Shown here: positions 44,012 to 54,000 of the stretch, in pieces
Layout: the number at the start of each line of letters is the position of its first letter
Numbering within the stretch: the first letter of the stretch is position 1
Assembly: GCA_026770025.1 (NCBI GenBank)
Contig: JAMXDE010000011.1
Span: forward strand, 1,984,001 to 2,048,000
Direction of reading: 5' to 3'
Length of the DNA: 64,000 nt
Source of the DNA: Craspedostauros australis
Taxonomy: Eukaryota > Bacillariophyta > Bacillariophyceae > Mastogloiales > Achnanthaceae
The notes under the pieces: model-generated
The model's input: the letters and a program-made list of their open reading frames with translations, nothing else
What the model was told of the DNA's origin: nothing
Databases searched by the model: none
Position numbers and translations under genes: made by a program

Positions 44012-47000
44012 TCAGGATTGTGCAGTGGCATCCAGATCTTGCATACTGCAACAATCGAGCGCAGTTCCTGGGTCAGTGGACCCGCGGCCTTCTTCGACCA
44101 ACGCCAAGATGGGCGGTAATCGCAGTTGTCCCTTGCGCGATGCTTGATCGTCACCAACCATCTTCCCTGGACGATGCTCAATCAGGCTTCCGCCTGGTTG
44201 TGTTGGTTCCCTCCTCGCCAGAGCAAATGCTTGTTGGTGCATGACGCCGTCGATGAAACATTTTCCGAGAGTCAGCGTCAAGAATTCGCCGTAATGACCA
44301 GCGATGCTTGATTCGTCCACCACACTCCCATCACTGAATGTCACCAGGGCAGTTTCGCAAACGCAAGAACCAAAATACAGCAACCTTCCCTGTACATCTG
44401 CACCTTTGAATCGGAGCACTGCATTCATCATCGCGGTGCCCCATAGAAGTGATGCAAAGGACCAGATTTGGATCCAGTAGCACAAGGATTGGTAGACCAT
44501 GTACAATGGAATACACCATGGTTCGGTGCGGTTGCTGCTTCCCGCCAGCGCGACCATCTCAACTGCTCGCAACAGGATGAGCCAGACGACAGTGTGGATG
44601 ATAACGCACGTTACGACAACCGGCACCGCGCTCAAAGGCGTTTGTGGCTTGATGGCGTGCATCCACAGCTCGAATGCTGGGACGAAGCTGGCAGCGATCA
44701 TGATTATCATGGCGATGTACAGAATCGTGCTCAGGAAGGTGATCTGAATCAATTCACAATTTGTGAGAGACCTGTTACTGGGGTGACGTTGTTCGTGGAT
44801 CAGGTCGGTGTCGATGTACGTGGCTGGAGACACCAAGGCATTACGGACCGTCGCGCCTGGACCGCAGACCACATTAAATCCGATGCTGCTGTCTTCAACT
44901 TTGATAGCTTTGTATTGGCCATCCTCTTCGATGTGGAAGGAAGCCTTGGAAACGAAGGATCGTCGAATGGTGATGAGGTCGACTTTCGATGGGTGGAAGC
45001 TGTCGCAGAAGACTTTTGATCGCAGATCGATGTCCAGTCCATGAGCCATTTGGACCAGATTCCAGATGATCGAATTGTGCGTCGGTCCGTCGAGCATCAA
45101 ACATGCCAGGTTGAAGTGGTAGTCGCATGCCCAGTCGGTGAATTCACTCAAGATGCCCGCCCTCGCTTTGCCTGGCCTTTTCTTGCCGATCATCACCCAC
45201 TTGAGCATGATGCTGGATATCATCAGCAGTACTGATGTTAGACCGATGGATATAATCCAATGTTGCAGTTTGGAATATCTCCAGTCTGGAAGATGATCTC
45301 GGACCAAGATATTAGAAATCAGGAAGCAGCAGAAGGTTATGTATATCTCGACAAGCAGCCATGTCATCTTCATACCACCCAGGATGATCCATCTGGCATC
45401 GTTTCTTGACATTGCGCTTTCGTCTATGTCGATCTCTGGACTTGCAACTGCTTGTTGCGGATCGTCGCCGTTACGGTAGCTGTCGCTATCACCGCGGTCA
45501 ACACTGACACTGTTGCTGTTTTGTGACGATGTCACTTTTGCTGTTGCAAATGTTGTGCTTTTGATATATCCAGGATTGCCTCTGATGACAGTGCTGGATG
45601 GTGCTTGGGCGCCCTCAGCCAGCACAGAAATGTGCTGCACATGGCAATTGGAACCGACCTTGACGCCTGGGCTGAGAATTCCCATGATCATGGCATTCGG
45701 TCCCACCTGGATCTTGCGGAACCGCAAGCTGGGACCTTCTTCATCTTTCCATGGTCCGAACATTCGACAGCGGATTGGCTTGCACACCAAGGCATTGGCA
45801 TCGACCTTCGCCAGATCGAACTCCCGAATGAAGGAGGAAATGTTGCAAGACCGATGAACATCAGCGCCCATCAAGTAGCAGAACAACGTCATCAAAGGCG
45901 TGCCCACGATGAAGCGTCCGACGAAGTTTTCCCAAAGATGCACGAGCCTGTCCACGAACCACCATCTGATAAAGTAGATGTTTGTTTGATTGGTATACCC
46001 CTCTCTGTATCGGCCAATGGCGATCCACTTCGAGACAATGAGCACGAAGGTGAACGCGGTGGCCCAGACTGGGACGATCAGAGGGAAAAGCACCCACTCA
46101 TGGTCGGAGAGGACCGTGGAATCGGCGATCGCATTTCCAACTTCGTATGCTGGGATAATGGGGAGTGCGAAGATGAAGAGTATGGCGAGCGCACCGATGG
46201 CCTGGATGACAGCGACGGTTGCTTGGGACAGTGGCCTCTCGTGTGGGACGGTGGCGAGCCTCCTGAGGGTTGAGAGGTTCCTTGGCAGAGGCTTCCCCGC
46301 TGTTGCCTCAAGGACCGTCTTCAGGTCACCGACCATTGGAAAGAGCTCGAAGCAGTTTGGAGAGAGGGTGGCGCTGTACCGTGTTGAAAAAGACTGTCGC
46401 AGCTCCAGCTCCATCAAGGATGACAGTCCAACATCCTTCCACGTGTCTTCGGCCTTCACATCAGAACCGATGCACCTCTTCACAAGCTCGTAGAAGTCCA
46501 TGTCTCTGATATCGAAGTCTTCGATGATGGATTTCCTCGACGACAGGCGCTTGGATTGGCTTGCGAGGTTGGTATCGTGCGTACTGAAGAAGTGTGACTT
46601 TTCGATCACGTCAAGCACCACCTTCTGCGCTCCATCATGCAGGCGTTGTCGATTTTGGCGTCTCTGGATCTTCCCGCTTGTTGTTTTGGAGATGGTGCGT
46701 TCTTTGACGGCTGCGATTGTTGCTGGTGTCAACCCGATGTGTTCGATCACGGCCTTTCTGACCTCCCGACTCACCGATTCTGCATCATCCGCACGGCTCG
46801 CTCGAATCTCAAAGACGATCTCGAGCTGTCCGTCATTTCCCGAATCGTCGGACGAGAAGGCAGCGACGCAGCCTGGACGGACAGCGGATGATGCCTCCTC
46901 GACGGCCTGCTCGATGTCTTGCGGGTAGTAGTTGACACCGTTGACGATGATGATGTCCTTCTTGCGGCCGCAGATGTAGAGGTAGTCATCTTGGTAGAAT

Positions 47001-48628
47001 CCGTAGTCACCTGTGCGCAAGTACATCTTGCTGTCAGCATCGGACGATGCATCGCCTTGGAGTGTAGCTTGGAAGGCTTCGGCGGTGAGCTGGGGTTGGT
47101 TGTAATATCCGGCTGTCACAGAGGCCCCGGCGACCCAGATCTCTCCCGTGACGTTGTCTGGACGTTGGACGCAGGTGTCCGGGTCCACGATGATGATATC
47201 GATGGAGCTGTGTAGATTGCTGCGCTCGGCGATAGCCACAAACGGGTGGAGATCTTCACCTTCGCGGACGGTTGAGAGATAGAAGTCGTGATTGTAGCAG
47301 GTGCCAACGACGTTCTCAGCTAGTCCGTACGCTGCAAGGAACCAGTCCTTGCGCAGACCGTATGGGCAGAATGCGTCGGCGAACTCCTTTTTCGTGTCAA
47401 GTCGGATTGGCTCTGCGGCATTCTGGAGATGAAGGACACTTGAGAGGTCCAGGTTGGGGATGGAATTAGCCTTTCTGTTGGCTTGTTTGTTGGCTTCGTT
47501 GAATTTGCGGACGACCAGACGATACGCAAAGTCAGGGGCGGCGCTGAAATGGCACTTGTGCTGGGACATGAGGTCCACCCAGAGCAACGGGTTGCGGATG
47601 AATGTGACAGGGGATATCATGTGGACTCGAGAATTCGATGCCAGTGGCACAATCACCATCTGAATGAGGCCCATGTCGTGGTACTGAGGCAACCATGAAA
47701 AGGTGGTAAATCGCTCCAGGATTTGCATCTCGTTTGCACCTTTTTCAAAGCATGTGAGGAAACTGCTGTGAAACAGCTCAATGTTGGCTCTCAGGGCGTC
47801 GTGGGTCACCATGACGCCCTTGGGGTTGCCGGTACTGCCAGACGTGTACTGAAGGAACGCCAGATCCGACCCTTCAATGTTTGGCTCATCGAAGGAAGGT
47901 GACGGTGACGACGACGAGCGGCCAGAGATGAGGCTGGAAAGGAAGCCCTTCTTTGCCTGCATGGAGTTATTGTTGCTGTTGTTGTTCTTGCTCTTATCGG
48001 CGATGGATGGATCGTGACGGATGATGCGGTCGGTGACTTGGTACTTAACACCGCTCGGCCACATGGCGCGGCTCTTGGATGCTGGGTTGGCGCGATCGGC
48101 GGCGCGGAGCAGGTTGATGGATGTTTGGGTGAGGATGATTGCCGGGGCGCAATCCTCGATGACCTTGTTCATCTTGGTGAGCGACTTGACGAGCGGCGGT
48201 CCGGGAGGGTAGACCAGGACAGCTGTCACTCCGGCACGGAGACATCCCACGAACACAGCGAAGAAGTGGAGTCCGAAGTCGTAGCAGAGGACGACACGGT
48301 CATCTTTCTTGACGCCCCATTTGTTGCGAAGAAGGTGGGCGCAGTGTCCTGCTTCATCCCAGAGCTGCTGGAAGGTGTAGTTGTTGATTGGCTTTCCCTT
48401 GTCGTTGTACCAAGTGGAGAAGACGGTGTCGGAATTGAGCTCGACGATGTACTTGATGTGGTTGATGAAGGACTTGGTTTGGATGGACTTGTGGATGGTC
48501 TCGTGCTCAGGGGTGTTGGTGTTGGCCTTGGTGGTGCCAGCTTCGATGTCGTTGACAGAGACAACACTGCGCTGTGCTTGCACAGTCATGGAGATCTTCG
48601 GGTCCAAACAATGGGGTTCGTTATCCAT
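44012..48628 (-). CDS. FAAL-ACP-membrane acyltransferase-like megaprotein, 1538 aa
   Basis: A single frame with three parts. (1) Residues about 50-650 form a fatty acyl-AMP ligase-like adenylation domain: YTSGSTGNPKGV at 261-272, SWLPQYHDMGL downstream, YLRTGDYGF near 535 and the Lys-containing KDIIIVNGVNYYPQDIE. SWLPxYHDMGL is typical of FAALs. (2) Residues about 700-780 form an acyl carrier domain with GLSSLMELELR, where the second Ser near 735 would carry phosphopantetheine. (3) From about 800 to the end, several membrane helices alternate with left-handed-helix (hexapeptide) segments (VGPNAMIMGILSPGVKVGSN). This resembles the terminal domain of some NRPS-like proteins, the Pls/PosA/Gfa-like group (TIGR02353). 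It could activate a fatty acid, load it on the carrier and transfer it within a membrane. The product is unknown. Confidence 0.8.
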   Translation of the reverse strand: MDNEPHCLDPKISMTVQAQRSVVSVNDIEAGTTKANTNTPEHETIHKSIQTKSFINHIKYIVELNSDTVFSTWYNDKGKPINNYTFQQLWDEAGHCAHLLRNKWGVKKDDRVVLCYDFGLHFFAVFVGCLRAGVTAVLVYPPGPPLVKSLTKMNKVIEDCAPAIILTQTSINLLRAADRANPASKSRAMWPSGVKYQVTDRIIRHDPSIADKSKNNNSNNNSMQAKKGFLSSLISGRSSSSPSPSFDEPNIEGSDLAFLQYTSGSTGNPKGVMVTHDALRANIELFHSSFLTCFEKGANEMQILERFTTFSWLPQYHDMGLIQMVIVPLASNSRVHMISPVTFIRNPLLWVDLMSQHKCHFSAAPDFAYRLVVRKFNEANKQANRKANSIPNLDLSSVLHLQNAAEPIRLDTKKEFADAFCPYGLRKDWFLAAYGLAENVVGTCYNHDFYLSTVREGEDLHPFVAIAERSNLHSSIDIIIVDPDTCVQRPDNVTGEIWVAGASVTAGYYNQPQLTAEAFQATLQGDASSDADSKMYLRTGDYGFYQDDYLYICGRKKDIIIVNGVNYYPQDIEQAVEEASSAVRPGCVAAFSSDDSGNDGQLEIVFEIRASRADDAESVSREVRKAVIEHIGLTPATIAAVKERTISKTTSGKIQRRQNRQRLHDGAQKVVLDVIEKSHFFSTHDTNLASQSKRLSSRKSIIEDFDIRDMDFYELVKRCIGSDVKAEDTWKDVGLSSLMELELRQSFSTRYSATLSPNCFELFPMVGDLKTVLEATAGKPLPRNLSTLRRLATVPHERPLSQATVAVIQAIGALAILFIFALPIIPAYEVGNAIADSTVLSDHEWVLFPLIVPVWATAFTFVLIVSKWIAIGRYREGYTNQTNIYFIRWWFVDRLVHLWENFVGRFIVGTPLMTLFCYLMGADVHRSCNISSFIREFDLAKVDANALVCKPIRCRMFGPWKDEEGPSLRFRKIQVGPNAMIMGILSPGVKVGSNCHVQHISVLAEGAQAPSSTVIRGNPGYIKSTTFATAKVTSSQNSNSVSVDRGDSDSYRNGDDPQQAVASPEIDIDESAMSRNDARWIILGGMKMTWLLVEIYITFCCFLISNILVRDHLPDWRYSKLQHWIISIGLTSVLLMISSIMLKWVMIGKKRPGKARAGILSEFTDWACDYHFNLACLMLDGPTHNSIIWNLVQMAHGLDIDLRSKVFCDSFHPSKVDLITIRRSFVSKASFHIEEDGQYKAIKVEDSSIGFNVVCGPGATVRNALVSPATYIDTDLIHEQRHPSNRSLTNCELIQITFLSTILYIAMIIMIAASFVPAFELWMHAIKPQTPLSAVPVVVTCVIIHTVVWLILLRAVEMVALAGSSNRTEPWCIPLYMVYQSLCYWIQIWSFASLLWGTAMMNAVLRFKGADVQGRLLYFGSCVCETALVTFSDGSVVDESSIAGHYGEFLTLTLGKCFIDGVMHQQAFALARREPTQPGGSLIEHRPGKMVGDDQASRKGQLRLPPILALVEEGRGSTDPGTALDCCSMQDLDATAQS

Positions 48629-48795
48629 GGTGACGAAACACTTTCTGTGGGAGGATGGTTATGCTGTGTTTGTTTCGTTAGTTTTGCGAGTTTGTGAGTT
48701 TGTTCGTTTATGTCGGCATGCATTTGATTTGTGTTTTGTTGCGCGTTTGAGACACCTCTCCAGCCAATCTTCGTGGTTGAAGTCCAAACAACCGC

Positions 48796-48871
48796 GGCAA
48801 CAGCAGAAGCAAGTGTGAAGAGCTCAATCCAGAGGCAACGGCAGAAGCAAATGTGAAGAGCTCAATCCGGA
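48796..48871. repeat. 38-bp tandem duplication
   Basis: Two adjacent units, 48796-48833 and 48834-48871, differing at three positions. The core reads GCAGAAGCAA then TGTGAAGAGC. It lies about 170 bp upstream of the FAAL-type start codon. Confidence 0.85.
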
Positions 48872-49372
48872 GGCCTCACCACCTTTCGATGGAGAGGTAA
48901 TCCTCGGCTCTTCCCCCAACAACCACGAGTAGATTTCGGTGGCGAATGCAACAGCGGTGATTCCACGACCAGATCAAAAACCAAAGGGGTCCTGCTGGCG
49001 CCAGTGCATGCAACACATGACACACAGTCTCCGGTCATTTGTAAAAGTGGGGGTCATTTTCTCGCAAAGAACCAGCAAATTCATTTAACCCAACCCGTCT
49101 CCACAAATGACCAAACTCTACTCGCGGGGAAAGGCATGGAATCGAAGGGAAACTGATTGATCATGAGCCCCCTTTGTGAGTCGACCTGCATGTTTTTATT
49201 GGGCTCTACAAGTTTTATGTTGGATATCCAAACCAAGCACATATTCGCAGTCCTCGAAGGTCTAATACTAGTAATTAACCGATCGATTTTTTATTTAGAG
49301 CCTGTTTTAAGTTTTATGGATAATCAAAGATGTTCTGAAGTCATATGACCCCATTCAGCGAAGTCGTGTAGT

Positions 49373-49526
49373 GGAGGGGTTCGCGTGGCCCCAGAACTTG
49401 GGTACTGAGACACGCCAGGATGACTCAATGCCAGGGGGAGCCCCGCAATGGAGGGGTTCGAGTGGCCCCAGAACTTGGGTACTGAGACACACCAGGATGA
49501 CTCAATGCCAGGGGGAGCCCCGCAAT
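49373..49526. repeat. 77-bp tandem duplication
   Basis: Two adjacent units, 49373-49449 and 49450-49526, differing at two positions. The unit starts GGAGGGGTTCG and ends CCCCGCAAT. It lies in non-coding DNA just outside the repeat-rich region. Confidence 0.9.
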
Positions 49527-49716
49527 AGAGACTGGTCTGGTCACAATGGAGACAGTCACTGTCGTGAGGATTAGGGTCTTTCCAATGCCCACGTGACGTC
49601 ACGATTCGCTTTCTTCCTTTCCTGTCGCCCACACCGTTTCATCAAACTATTTGTTTCTTCATGGTACCAACATTGGTTTTCGCGTTTTTGCCCAATCTGA
49701 ACAAAAATTATTGATT

Positions 49717-50243
49717 GACTGTCCGGATCTCTCTCTTTTTGTAACTTGTGTGTGCCAATCAATGCATGATTCTTGTCTCTTCATGTTGCTTTCTGTCCAA
49801 ACAGCAGCCACCGCTCAAAAATACGGACGATAATGCCAAAAATTGAGTACTTTGATACGTGATCTACTTGCGTTGTTGGCAACGAGGAGGAGCGTTGGTT
49901 TCTTGTGTGTGGCAATCCACACTCTACTCTGAACACAACCATTCAGAAACTCGTTGACAAGACCACCAATCGACACTGCCTCCTCCCTCCTGCCCTTCCA
50001 ACTCAACTTCATCCGTGGAGCAATTGTGTAGCTCATGCAGCAGTGGGATCAAGAGTGAAAGAAGAAGCATGCCATGCCAAGAACCCAAGCCATGCCAACA
50101 AACAATCCCCAACAATAAATATACTTCAACACAACAGTCCCCCACCCTCTCATACTCAGATGTGCAATACTTGGCATTCAACAAACACCCATCCATCCAT
50201 CCCTGTCACACCAATGTGCCTGTAGAGATATCGTTGACACCTG
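49717..50243 (+). repeat. 0.53-kb dispersed block, left copy
   Basis: Nearly identical to 62480-63010. It starts GACTGTCC(G/A)GATCTCTC and ends next to an LTR start in both places. It contains ATCCATCCATCC-type short runs and no coding frame of note. It is either a fragment of an unknown repeat or a duplicated flank. Confidence 0.85.
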
Positions 50244-51025
50244 TGTCGAGATGTACATTCGTGTATGTGCATCGCTCACCCGTTGTTCTCTTATACTCAT
50301 CTACGGATGGTACAACTACATTTGTGTCATGAGTGAACTGTGATTTGCCAAAATCACATCACGAAATGGAACACACAAAAACGAACAAAATTTCTGGAGG
50401 AAATCTGTAAACAACAATTTCTGAGAGTATCAGGAACATCATTCGTCCATCCATCAACAAAACATGTGATATCAAGTCTGGATTGATATACTTCCCAACT
50501 AAACCTCAAAGGACGATACCCTTGCTGACCCATCACATCATCGATGGAATGTGGAATGACAAGGACCATGGAATCCGACAGCTGACATCAACAAGATGTC
50601 ATTGTGTCACCACATTGACATCTGTCTCCACATCAGATCAAGAAGGCAAAGATTTGATGACCAAGGGACATCAAGATCGTAAGTATGCAAGGAGGAATAC
50701 AGTGTGGATGCATTGGCAATTCCTCATGGAGTAGTGAGCCTGTAGATAGCGAAATGCGGAGTACGCATCGAATATGGAATATCGCATGGTGTGAACATGC
50801 AATACGAAGAGAGAGAGAGAGAACATGAGCAAGAGCGAGAGAGTAGCTCACATACCAACTCCTAGTCGGACCATCAAACAGATGCGCCAAGAGCATTGGT
50901 CAAAGAAACAGAGTACACCAAGAGAATTGGAGTAGCAACGTAATGAAATAGTAGAGAGAATCAGCACCAAACAACAACGCCATCTTCCACGATTGCAAGG
51001 TATCCGTTTGCAAAACTTGCCAACA
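50244..51025 (+). repeat. left LTR of the Copia element, copy D subtype
   Basis: Ends TGTCGAGATGTAC...CTTGCCAACA. Its middle part is closer to the LTR at 58948-59811 than to the right LTR of the same element. A GTTAGATCAGGGC stretch just inside the element is a candidate primer-binding region that partly resembles the usual initiator-Met type. Confidence 0.8.
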
Positions 51026-54000
51026 CGATTATAAACGTTAGATCAGGGCGAGCCCACGGATTGGATAATGTGAGGAAGACAACATCATTCAAGAGCAGCA
51101 GGCTGAATGAGCAAGGAAGAGGAATTGAAAGACATCCCTCTGTCCAATCCGACTATCAAGCAAGAAGAAGGTGCAAGTGAGACTCCATCTCAACCACAGA
51201 AGGAAGAGGGCGCGCCCACTGCCCTCTCTAGCACAGAAGGAAGCGCGATCAACGAGATCGAAGAGGAACAGTTCATGCAACAACATTGCATGCAGAAGAG
51301 CATTTTCACAGGCATCAAGGAAGACGAGACAGGTGTGACGAAGAGCATTCGCACGGCCAAGCAGAGCGGAACAAATAAGACGACACGGAGAGGAGAATCT
51401 GTGACGAAAAACATCTCCGCGCTAACACGAGCAAAAATCGAAAAAGTGACCACACAGAAACAAATGAAAATCACGAGCATGCGGGCAACATCAATGAAAC
51501 AACGAAGCAACATGGCGACATCAGCCAACATGAACAAGCAATGTATCAAGGCGCCGATGCTCAGTGGTGAACAGGAAGACTACAATGCATGGGAGTCCCA
51601 AGTGAAGGCGTACGCTCGTGCACAGAAGACGAGAGACGTGATGTTGGGCAAGACCAAAGTCCCAACAGTGAGTGAGATCGCGGCAGCCACCGACGATGCC
51701 AAGGAAGCGATGGAAGAGATCTACGAGCTGGGATGTGACTGCTTCAGCAATCTGATCCTCATGATGGATGCAGAGAAAGGAAAGGGCAAGCAGGCCATCC
51801 AATACATCAATCAGTGCGTCTCCGACAACTACCCTGATGGGAATCCACACGCGGCGTGGAACGTTCTCGCGGAGAAGTTCCGTCCATCCGATGCGGTGAC
51901 GAAGATCAAACTCAAGCAATAGTTCAATAACGAAAGGATGAAGAAAGACTCAGACCCCGACGTATACATCACGCGACTCGAGCTCTTACGCTCACGTCTC
52001 CACGATGTTGGATACACGATCATCAATGAGGAAATGATCATGCAGATCCTCAGCACGATGAGCAGCGAATACAAAACTCACGTCATGAACTTTCATCACC
52101 AACTCACGTTCAACCCAGATGTAGTCACCATCAACGCGATCAGAGGAGTACTCCGCACAGCACACAGCACTCATCAAGGAGGAAAGGCGTACGTTGACAA
52201 CTTCCAAGACAGCAACATGAAGAGCAACGACACCAGCTTCACGAGCACCGGTAACTTCAAGGGGACCTGCCACAACTGTGGTGTGTATGGTCATAGATCT
52301 GCGGATTGCCCCAAACGTAAGAAATCGAACAACAAGAAAAACAATAACAACAAAATGAACGGAAAGCGTAACAACAAGAACAATGGAAGCGGCTTCAACA
52401 GGAAGCGCAACTACTGTGGCATCTTTGGACATCGCGAGGCAGAGTGTCGAAAGAAGAAGTTCAACAAGAAGAAGAAGGCCGACGAGCAGGCCAACACAGC
52501 AAACGAAGGACACGACAAGAGCGGGCACAAGATGGTACTCTCAGCAAAGGACATGCTGCTCTGCATGTTGGTGTCTGATGACTACATCGAAGATTCCTTC
52601 TTTGATAACTTCGAGCGCATTGGGAGTGACGACAAAGTGCAGGACGATGAGATCGTCCCGGAGTGGCTCCGCGAGGAGCCCATCATCCACAAGGTGGATC
52701 CAAGACGTGAAGTGAGCTACGAATGCTGCTTCAACGCGAACGACCTGATTGGTCCATACGGTGATGGAGCTGAGATGGACAACGAGGCCATCGATAGCGA
52801 CATCGAAGAGGCCATGAGTGAAGAAGATGCCAACACCAACGAGAACGGCGCAGATCAAGACAACCACAGTGTCTCCGGAGACGAGATGAATGGCGGCAAG
52901 GCGCCGCCTCCTCCAGCAGCGGGGAACAACAGAACGGGTATCTTCAACGAAGATCGCAGCAACGGATCGGTAGAAGAAGATCGATTCAATCCAAATGAAG
53001 AGGCCGTCTATCCATACGACATCGTATTCGCGCCGATCGTGGAATTCACCAGACAGGGCATCAACTTCAGAAACGATGCGATTCCACGACTAACGGCAAC
53101 TGCAGAGATCATGCAACGACAGCTCATCCACAACGCTGTAATGACGGCAGGCATGCGCTTGTACTCAGACGATGACGATGCAGGAGAGCGACACCTGTGG
53201 GTGTGCACGACAGCAACCACGCTGTGCAACAACTTCTGGTCCATCAAAGAGATTCTCGCCAATGGATCAGTCATCAACCGATTGTTGGGGGAATACAACA
53301 ACAATCCAATTCCCAACATGGCATTGCACTACATCCTGGGAGGATGCATGCACGTGCTCCTGCACGAGCGACCACGCGTCACGCCATACGATCTGGTGAC
53401 TGGACTTCATTGAGACAGCACGACCCCAGCTGTGCCCGCAGAACCGTACTACGATGGCGTGACCTACCATGGAATGGACGATGGGAACAACGATCCCAAC
53501 AACAATGACTACAAAGACGACATGGCAGCGGCTGCCATGGAACAGCTCCACAAACTGAGCACCAAATACAAGGACAAGGTCAACAAGGACATCTGGCTTG
53601 CCAACAGCAGAGCTTCTTATCACATCGTGAATTCAGATGCCGCCCTCTTCTTCGTGCGGCACATCAAGTCATTCGTCCGAGTGGGAGACAGCACAAAACT
53701 GGACTCTCCCAAGATTGGCTCCATCAAACTGCAGATCAAGCAACAAGACAACACTGGCCACACCATCTGGCTCGATGATGTGAAGTACACACCCAAGATG
53801 ACAGTGAACCTTTTCTCTATGAACAAGGCTCTGTACAACAGTTACCAGCTTGGTAACAACGGCATTCTGATGGACATCATCAACAGATCCGGAACGAAGA
53901 TTGTGTTCGATCGAGTCTTCCCCACATCCAACGGATTCATCACGGGAGTGCAGATGCATCCCATCATGCCAACAGACAACGACAAGGTTTGCACAGCCAT

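Larger units (their letters stand above)
48629..49716. other. intergenic with two tandem duplications, no gene seen
   Basis: The 5' flank of the FAAL-type gene. It holds a 38-bp unit present twice and a 77-bp unit present twice (listed separately), and an AT-rich stretch at about 49190-49330. No coding sequence is supported. Confidence 0.55.

Noticed and set aside
48014-48697. 227-codon plus-strand frame
   Set aside because: Antisense to the adenylation domain of the FAAL-type gene.
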